Shown here: one piece after another, positions 26,701-35,700 of the stretch
How the letters are laid out: the number at the start of each line of letters is the position of its first letter
Position numbering within the stretch: position 1 is the stretch's first letter
DNA from: Colias croceus
Taxonomy: Eukaryota > Arthropoda > Insecta > Lepidoptera > Pieridae
Assembly: GCF_905220415.1 (NCBI RefSeq)
Contig: NC_059542.1
Coordinates: 7,254,001-7,318,000 of the forward strand
DNA: 64,000 nucleotides
Direction of reading: 5' to 3'
The notes under the pieces: generated by a model
Told to the model about the DNA's origin: nothing
Databases searched by the model: none
Seen by the model: the letters and a program-made list of their open reading frames with translations, nothing else
Translations under genes and position numbers: made by a program

Positions 26701-29700
26701 ATTCCATTGAATAAATTGAATCCAGCGGCTCTTATTTCGTAGTAAAACGGTCTATCAGCCTTGAAAATCCTTGGTTGTTCAATCATAATGCTCTCAATGT
26801 AAAAAGTGAAAGCTGAAACACAATATTGAACATTCAATATTATATGTGCATATAAAATATTAAATAAATAATATTTATACGAGCGTAATATATTCGTTTA
26901 ACAACTACAATGTCAAGGAAAGAATAAGCTCCGTCGAATTATAAGTTCCATCTTATTAATGTATCATGAAATGAATTCGAAACAATGTTAATGTATGCGT
27001 ATTGTATTTGAGTTTGATTAGTGTATAAAATAAATAAATAATGCAACGTGCATGCCATAAAGAAATTACATTTTAGATTAAGAAATACATAAATATTTAA
27101 ATAATAATTGTAGCGTGCATGCAAAGAAATTATCTTTTAGTTTTAACACTAGGTATAATTATTAATTTATTAAATAAAGTATTATTTGCATTGTTTTCGG
27201 TTTTATCGTTTCTTTTGTACATGAATTAATAATTAATATTAGAAAAGACAAAACCCTTCTTTAAAATATGTATTTTATAATTGAGTGAGAGTCGAGAAAT
27301 ATGTGTCAAAAATAAAGTAAATTGTCAAAATTATCATTAATGCACTAACATTTCCGTGCACTTTTTCATCACAATAATTGTTAATTTATATAAAGCTGTT
27401 AGGGAATTTTATTTGCAATAAAATTGTTAAACTAGATTCCAACTACCTATTGCATTACATATTAATGAAAAGACTAATTTATTTTTCATAATATAGAATT
27501 GCAATAAAGTTTTATGAAATACATAATATTATGTATTATCAGTTATGATACTATATGTCTTACAGAGTATGCAGGCGAAAGATATTTATTAAATATTTGG
27601 AAACTATTATTAATATAAAAAATATCCATGCATAACGCATTTTACAAACTAATTTTAATACCTAGGAGTAGAAAGCTCCATTGAATAAAAAGTATTTACA
27701 TCCTTTCAAGTAAAAAAGAAATGGACGATTGACCAAGAATGTTTTTGAACAAGTGTCACAGTCATTTCTATTTCCGAATTCTGAAAAATAACATGAACAA
27801 CTTAAATATTTATATTCGTAAATCTAATGTATATTAAAAAAAATTCAATCACATGTACAGGATGTACTAGATTATATTTATTATGCAGGTACAAACTCCT
27901 TAACACTTTTTCAGATCAATTTTTTTTTGTATTCGTTACAACATGAATTGAAAAAATCAACTGTTTGTGAAAGTAGATTGATATATTTTGTACATTAAAG
28001 GAAAAAAAATAAACATTAATAAAATTAAAATAAAAAATGCTTGATTCATTTAAGTAAGTACCATTTAAGCAAAACTTAATATGCATTTAGGATAAGGTTC
28101 TTTGCACTGCTTGTTTACAATCAAACAAAACAATAATACCTTTATAGTCTAAGATCCGGCTGCAGGATTAGTGCGTTCATCGGTTTTTTGCTGAAAACCG
28201 AATTTTTATGTATATTTATAATTAGGAGAATATATATCGACTAGGTTGGCAGTCAAAATTTGGCCGCAAGCATGTTTAATTAAAAATTTTCTAATCGATT
28301 TTTGGGAAAAAAATTCGTTCACTTGTTTTTTGAATAAAATGCGTCGGTGTACTAATAGGCGTAAATATTTATAATTTTTAACAGCCGGCAACCCTTATTT
28401 GCGGCCCGATTTAATTAGGCAACCATATATGATAATAAATAGAAAAAAATTAGCTTTAATTTGATATATGATTCATAAATGTACGTTATGAACGTAAAAA
28501 TGAATCGAAATCATACCTGTTTGCACCAGGCTGCCAAGATGTTGCGGCCAGGTGAAAAGCGGCAACCGTGATTTTTTTGAATCTTTATATCATTTGCCGT
28601 GATGTAGACAACATTTTATTCAAAAAACAAGTGAACGAATTTGTTTCCCAAAAATCGATTAGAAAATTTTTAATTAAACATGCTTGCGGCCAAATTTTGA
28701 CTGGCAACCTAGTCGATATATATTCTCCTAATTATAAATATACATAAAAATTCGGTTTTCAGCAAAAAACCGATGAACGCACTAATCCTGCAGCCGGATC
28801 TCGTACTATTAGGTATATTCGTTAAGATTATATAATGAGATTATTAAAAAGTAATCTTTTTTTTATTCGTCAGGTCAAGTCATCAAAATAAATTAAAAAA
28901 TCGTAAAAAATAAATACTTGAGAATAAAAGGTCAAATAATAGTATCAAATGTTTGTTCGATGTTGTTTATTCACTAAAAAGTCAGACAATAACGTCTAGT
29001 ACATAGCACTGGGATGATTTAGATTTTATTGAATTCGCAGTCCGTTAAATAATGTGACTCCACCAGTTCTGATTTCAAAGTAAAATGGCCTGTCAGCGAG
29101 GAAGATCTTCGGAGGAGGCTCGTTAAGTAAAAGACTTGTTGCGACGATACCGAAGACTGAAAAAAATCCGAACTCATATTTTAACATCGTTACAATGAAG
29201 CATGGAATCGAACAAACGTATCATTACTAGTATAGTATTATATTATCTGTGATATTATCAACTAACACTACTCTACATTAATTTTAAGCCATTCATAACA
29301 ATATTGGCTACAATTCTACCATATCTATTTAATGCATGTACCTACATAATATAAATAAAATAAAAAGAATATAATTTAATTGTATTTATCACAATATTTT
29401 GTAGTCTATGTGAAGGGAAATAAAATTTTGAAAAATGTATAGAGTAATTTTATATAATATGAATTCTGGGAAAACGCATCGAATATTTTTGAAGGTTTTG
29501 CCGAAAAAATATGCGAAAGATAAATTCTTTATTAAGTAATACAGTTTCATTGAATATTTTATAAAATTTAAAACTTTTATTTTATTAAGATTACTCTTAC
29601 CGTTATTTTTTTAGATATTAATTGGACGTAGTAAATGGGAGTTACGTTTTTAAATTGAACCTATAGTAGGTATATGAATGTAATAAGTTGTTTTAATATT

Positions 29701-32700
29701 TACTTTTACTTATTGAAATTTTTATTATGAAGATGATATATAATTATAAGTATTATGTAAAAGCAGATTATATATCTATATATACTTTATTTACTGCATG
29801 CATTACATACATGGAAAGTCTAATAAATACCTAGGAGTGATAGGCTCCACTAAATAAAATTGTGTCGCTTCCTTTTAAATAAAATAGGAACGGATGATCA
29901 GCAAGGAAGATTTTTGAAAGTGAAAATAGAACTAATCCAAACTCTGAAAATGGAAATAAAAAATAAAATGTATTTGATTTTCATTATATAACTGGTATGC
30001 TATTGGTATTGGTATTGGTTGCTGGTATTTATCTAAGTGTTTCATGCTTGTGATGTTATAACTGATCAATTTTTCAGATACTCTACAGGGTTACAATTAT
30101 AACGAAAAAAAAAATTGTACTAAAACAAATTTAACCTTTAATTCAAAATGAGTGTGATATACTGTCAGTAGTTTTGCAATTTTGAATGCAGAAAGAATCT
30201 ATTTATTTAAACAGGGTCTCGTAAAGATAAAATATAGAACGGGCACAATAACAATATAGAGAACAATAGATACATGGTTTATTAAATTTACTTAATTTAA
30301 TTATGTGATTAATTGTTAACTTAATACTCTGATCTTGATTCTACCAAACTTTGTGTCCCTTATTTAATAATGTCGTGGTTATATTTAATTTTTTCCTTTC
30401 TTGAATTTTATAAACGTGGAGGTTTTTTATTAAGATGCCCAAAAGAAGCATTTCTTGGAATTTTTTTTTAATATAAAGCACATGAAATCTATGATGAAGA
30501 TTTGGGAAACAATAACACTTTTGTGCTTGCTGATTGGTTTTAATTTTCCTATTTTAGTATATAAATAGTTTACTCAAGAACACAATGACAACTATGATAT
30601 TATATGATATTATTGTATACAAGTATACTTATACTCAACAAAGCCAGATCAATGTATTACCCTATTTTGTCGGGATGCAAAGCTATTTATTTAGCTGTTA
30701 ACGACAGAACGCTTCCATAAAGAGAAGGTAAGTACTTCTTTATGGAACAAATGATAACGCGTTGAAATCTCTAGCAATGTACGCTCTTATATGACAAGAA
30801 GCTTAGAAATGAGAAGTGACTTTGCTAAGTCTACTTCATTTGCAGCATACTACACTGTTTACTCGCATTTTGTATTGAAGAACCCTTCAATATATAATAT
30901 TAAGAAGCCTTTCTTGGAACTGTCTGTAAGTATGTATTAATTTATGTTGGATGCTACCACGAGAGGTGAGTTTAATGAACGTAAATCTTATATATTGTAC
31001 CTCTAGCCTTTAACAATTCAATGTAATAAGTTGACACAGGCTTTTACATTCAAACATAAAATATTATTTAGCATATCAATACCTTCTAGAAATGGTTTTC
31101 AATATTCAAAGATCGTAAGTAGGGATATTACACGACTGTTCTTTTTTAAATTTGATAAAGATAATAATTGAGCTTCTTGTAAACTAGATGGTCAGTAAAT
31201 TTTAAAGTTAAATATTGAAGAAAGCATTAACTACTTACGATTAGTATTTTTCTATATTTTTGAGATACGGCATGAAGTCGCTATGATAATGATGACCGTA
31301 TAGAAATTTAAAACAGAAAGAGCAGAATACTTTATTACAGAGGCGGTTTCGTGGGTCTCAGCCATTGCTACGTTAAAGCCAAAGACGCTGCTTAGATCAG
31401 AATACTCCGCAGTTTTTGATTGCTTTGACTTTAAAATTAATAAAGTACTCCTTGTTTAGGTTCATGGATTTCGGAGGGAAAATAGGTTTTGACAGACAAC
31501 CAATGTTTATATTTGTAAAAATTAAGAAAACTAAACGTTGTAGGTATCTTTATAATTAAATGAAATAAAAGTCAAATAGGAAATCAAGTAGATCATACAT
31601 TTTTTGCAAATCTTGGAACATCGATAGGTACTTTATTTGGTGTACTTGATATTATGTTACAACGATTGTAAATATTCATGTTTAATTTTTAAATAATATG
31701 CAATATGAACATCGTTTCAAATGTTATAATTATTTTATTATTTTTTTATTCCAGCATTAATTCCATTGAATAAAAGCAATCCTTTAGACCGTATATCGAA
31801 ATAAAATGGCCTATTAGCTTTAAATATCCTCGGCTGTGATGGAACGTTTGGCATTGACATATTAGTATAGAAACCTGAAAAAATATATTAAGTAAATAAT
31901 TTAATAGTTACTTCATTTATAAATATAATCAGAACTGAAATAACATTTATTATACGAATTTGAAAAAAGCAACGAAACGACAGTTTTGTCAACAGACTTG
32001 TTAATGTATCAACACACAAATTCAATGCTAGAATTTATGGTGTTATTCCAGGAATACAATTTTATTCTTTTAATAAGAATTTTCGTGTTGAATAAAACTG
32101 AATCTGGTAAAAATGAGTCTAATGTATTAATGATAGGTATAATTTAAAATTGTTATTACTTTTTAATAGATTAGGTTAGGTATTAAGAGTTAAAAATTAT
32201 ATGCTCAAAGAAATCAAAATTGAAACTTGATGCGATATTGCTCCGATACTGCCCAAAAGTATGAAATGAATGCCAAGGAAGTAATAAAAATAGGCATCAA
32301 AACTATAACTATCCGGAATATTAATATTTTACACCAGAGAAAATTGGCGATGATCTAACTCTAATTTCGAGATAAAATGGTCGACTAGCGAGGAAGATTT
32401 TCTGTTTTGGAATTTTGACGAAGCTTTCTTTCCGAGGTAAAAATACTGAAAATATTAATCGACAATTTCCAAAATGGCCTAATGAGATCACCTACGAAAT
32501 CTCTAACAAGAAGACTAAAGGTTCGATGATTTTTTAGTTCTATTTTTTATAAATGTGTCGTAATTTTGTGCACTCAGTATTAATAAGTTAATTAAAAAAA
32601 TATTGCCCAGAGATGAGACATTGAAAAATAAAATTACAAAAAAAGGTTAGTTTACAGACAAGTAAAAGAAATATTGTGAATAGTATTTACCTTTTGTTAC

Positions 32701-35700
32701 AAAATGAAGAAGGAAGATCACAGTAATAATTATAACTTTCGTAACAGTGATTATTTTAGTTCTTGAATATCTTATTCTTGCATAGAAGTTAGTACAGTTT
32801 GAATTATTCACAGAGGAAGAAATAAACTTAATCACACGGTAAGGTTATCAAATGCAAAACGCAAATCAATAGGATTTGTAAAAAGTTAAAAAGTAGATAG
32901 TAATAACAATAATCTCAAACCAATCATCGTATTTGTTATAGCAAAACTCACCGTTGGCTGCGGCTGCTTCAGCACCTTCTTCATTCACTTCAATAAAGGC
33001 CTTTTGTAAAGCATCAGAAATATATAAACCGTTATCAGTTCCTTCCAAGAGGTTGCTAAGGCGAGCGGTACTGGGAGAGAAAACTCTCTTAACGCCCATC
33101 TGAAACAAAGTTATCAAATTTATTTACAAATTTTTTATTTGGCTGGTACATTATGATCATTTCATGAAAATAATTTACAAATTTGAATTTGGCTGGTACA
33201 TAAGTAAATATTATGATCATTTCATGTAAATAATTTTAGCCTATAATTTCCCATGTACATTCTAGGTATACATTCAATTAATCATTAGACAATATTATAA
33301 AAGATAGTTAGTTTCTATTGATTAGCTCAGTCCTTCGATTTATTGCAATATAACAATTTTTATTTATTTATTTATTCAAAAACACACACTGTAATGTTAG
33401 TGTGTGTTTTTGAATAAATAAGTAAATAAATAAATAAAATTGTTATATGGACGAGCGCTACTTACATTTTCCAAAACCTTTTTAAGATCGGTGGTAGTTT
33501 CAATTTTGAATTTAGGAATGTGAACTTCAACTTCCGTCTTGTATAAGTTTTTCAGAGCCTTGTCCAAAACATTAGGGTCCTTTAATTTCTGTTCCAATTC
33601 ATTGATACCGTCTACTTCATTTGGAAGTACCAATACCATTGATGCTTCTTCTCCTTCGTAGAACATTTCCAAAATCTAAAATATTAAAAGATAAAATTAA
33701 CCTGGACAGTATGCCTACTAGTATACCTATATTATGACTTGTCACGTTACATTTTTTATGGGAAGCTGTTTTTCTAATTAATATCAATGACAAAAAATAA
33801 TGTGATATGAATATTTTTATTTACCTGGGCTTTGAGTTCGTCACTTTCGCCATACTGGAAATCTCCTTTTTGGTACATCATATCTACTTTAACAGACTTT
33901 TCTTTTGTTACGTGAAAATCTCTTGGTGCCGTTGCATGTTTGTTGAAGGGACTTTGCCAGAGACCCTGAAGATTTAAATTTCATAAATTCATTAAACAAT
34001 GTTCTTAAGGTATTTTATAATCGCATATTTTTTCTAATACTATTTTGTTGAAAAGGTTTTATACATGCACTTGGGATATATTTCAAATAGTTTGAAATAG
34101 CCATTCTGACTTATATAATTTCAATTTAACATAATTTTTCAATGTTTTTATTCCTCGGTTGTTTTAAAATAGTAATGTTAAGTATCATAACTATTAAATT
34201 CAATTAAATAGTGCATACAGCAAAGAACAAAGATCTCAATATAAATTATTATTTTCATTTTATTCTATATATTACTTAACATACAAAAGGATAGTTCGTA
34301 CAATCACATTGTTTAATTGTCTCTACCGTAATTAAAAAAAAAACATACCTTGAAATAAATAGCATTGACCAACAATGCACGAGTATCAGAGTTTAAAGAG
34401 TTAGGGTCAACGAGATTCTTTATTTTGTGGTTTGTTTGGTCTTCTACCTGTAAAAAACGTAAAAATGTGTAATATAGACAAACAAATTGTTTGTAAGTAA
34501 ATTGAATTATACTTAAACATTTATATCACAATTACCCAGGCATTAATTGCATTCGCAGTTGGGCCACTATCAACGAAGTTTACGTTTTGAACTTCAGAGT
34601 GGAAAACATCACGAGTTACAGCTGCAAAATTGTCATTTAATTTGTAATCTTGTGCAACGTAAATTTTACTCGCAGTTTTGAGTTCAACTCCCTTGACCGA
34701 TTTCAGTCTCTCATCAGAATGGGAAAATACTGCTTTCGTCTGAAAATTGAGAAGGTTGTTTATTTTTATTATTATTGATATGAGCGTTAATAAATTCATG
34801 GTCAGTCTGTGTTATTATTATCATTTACGGTTTTCTTACGGCATTTTCCTGTTGACGATTTTCTCATATTATTATTTCTTAAATTTTACTTACAACATTG
34901 TCATTAGGCATGCCGATAGCGTTGAGCAGTTCATCGTGTGATTCTCCTTCGGAAGCCAAAGCCAGCTGAGCGAGGGGAGTCAACACAGAGAATGCTGACA
35001 TTACAAAACTTTCATTTGGCTTCTCCTTTACTACTTCCTGAAATTGTTGTTAATGTTATTTTATCACTTTATTAATAATAATGGAGGTTTTAAAGTGGAG
35101 AGTGAACAGGTACATTCTACGGAAGCGCGCTCAGCCACAGGCGAGATCGTGGTCAAGCGCTCCCCTATAATTGTACAATAAAAAAATGTATCTTTAGATA
35201 TTCAAATTTCAAACGTCATTGTTCGTCGATATTCAGTAATTTTTTCTTGATCAGTTTATTCTATTAACAAAGGCAAACTCCTAAGGCATATTGAATGAAT
35301 TAGATGTTAGATAACTTTAACTTTTAGCCTTTAATCTTCCTGTTTCCTCAATATGGTATATTTGCCAACAATGCAGATGATTTGCACGCGATATTGCAAA
35401 TTTAGATGCTTGCTCTGTGTTGACGAATTGAACAATGTTTTGAGATGAAAGAAGAAGGTCACTTTTTAAGTAAGCGCTTAGATGTTATTTAAATTAATTA
35501 TTATATAGGTATAACTTACAGAGAACATGTTAGCTGTGAATTGATCGTTTCCATTTTTCAATGTTCTGGATAATTCCGTATTATCTCCTAGTGCTATAGC
35601 AGCGAGCGCCATCACTGAAAAATAAACATAAGAGTTGAAATGTAAGGAAATTTTTAGTTTTAGTTATAATTAAAGGTAGTGTTTTACATAGGCTTTAGGA

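Noticed and set aside
32866..33117. 83-codon minus-strand frame read as a stand-alone protein
   Set aside because: It is exon 8 of serpin A read through its donor into the intron; the real exon ends at 32952.
34521..34799. 92-codon minus-strand frame read as a stand-alone protein
   Set aside because: It is exon 4 of serpin A with intron sequence on both sides.
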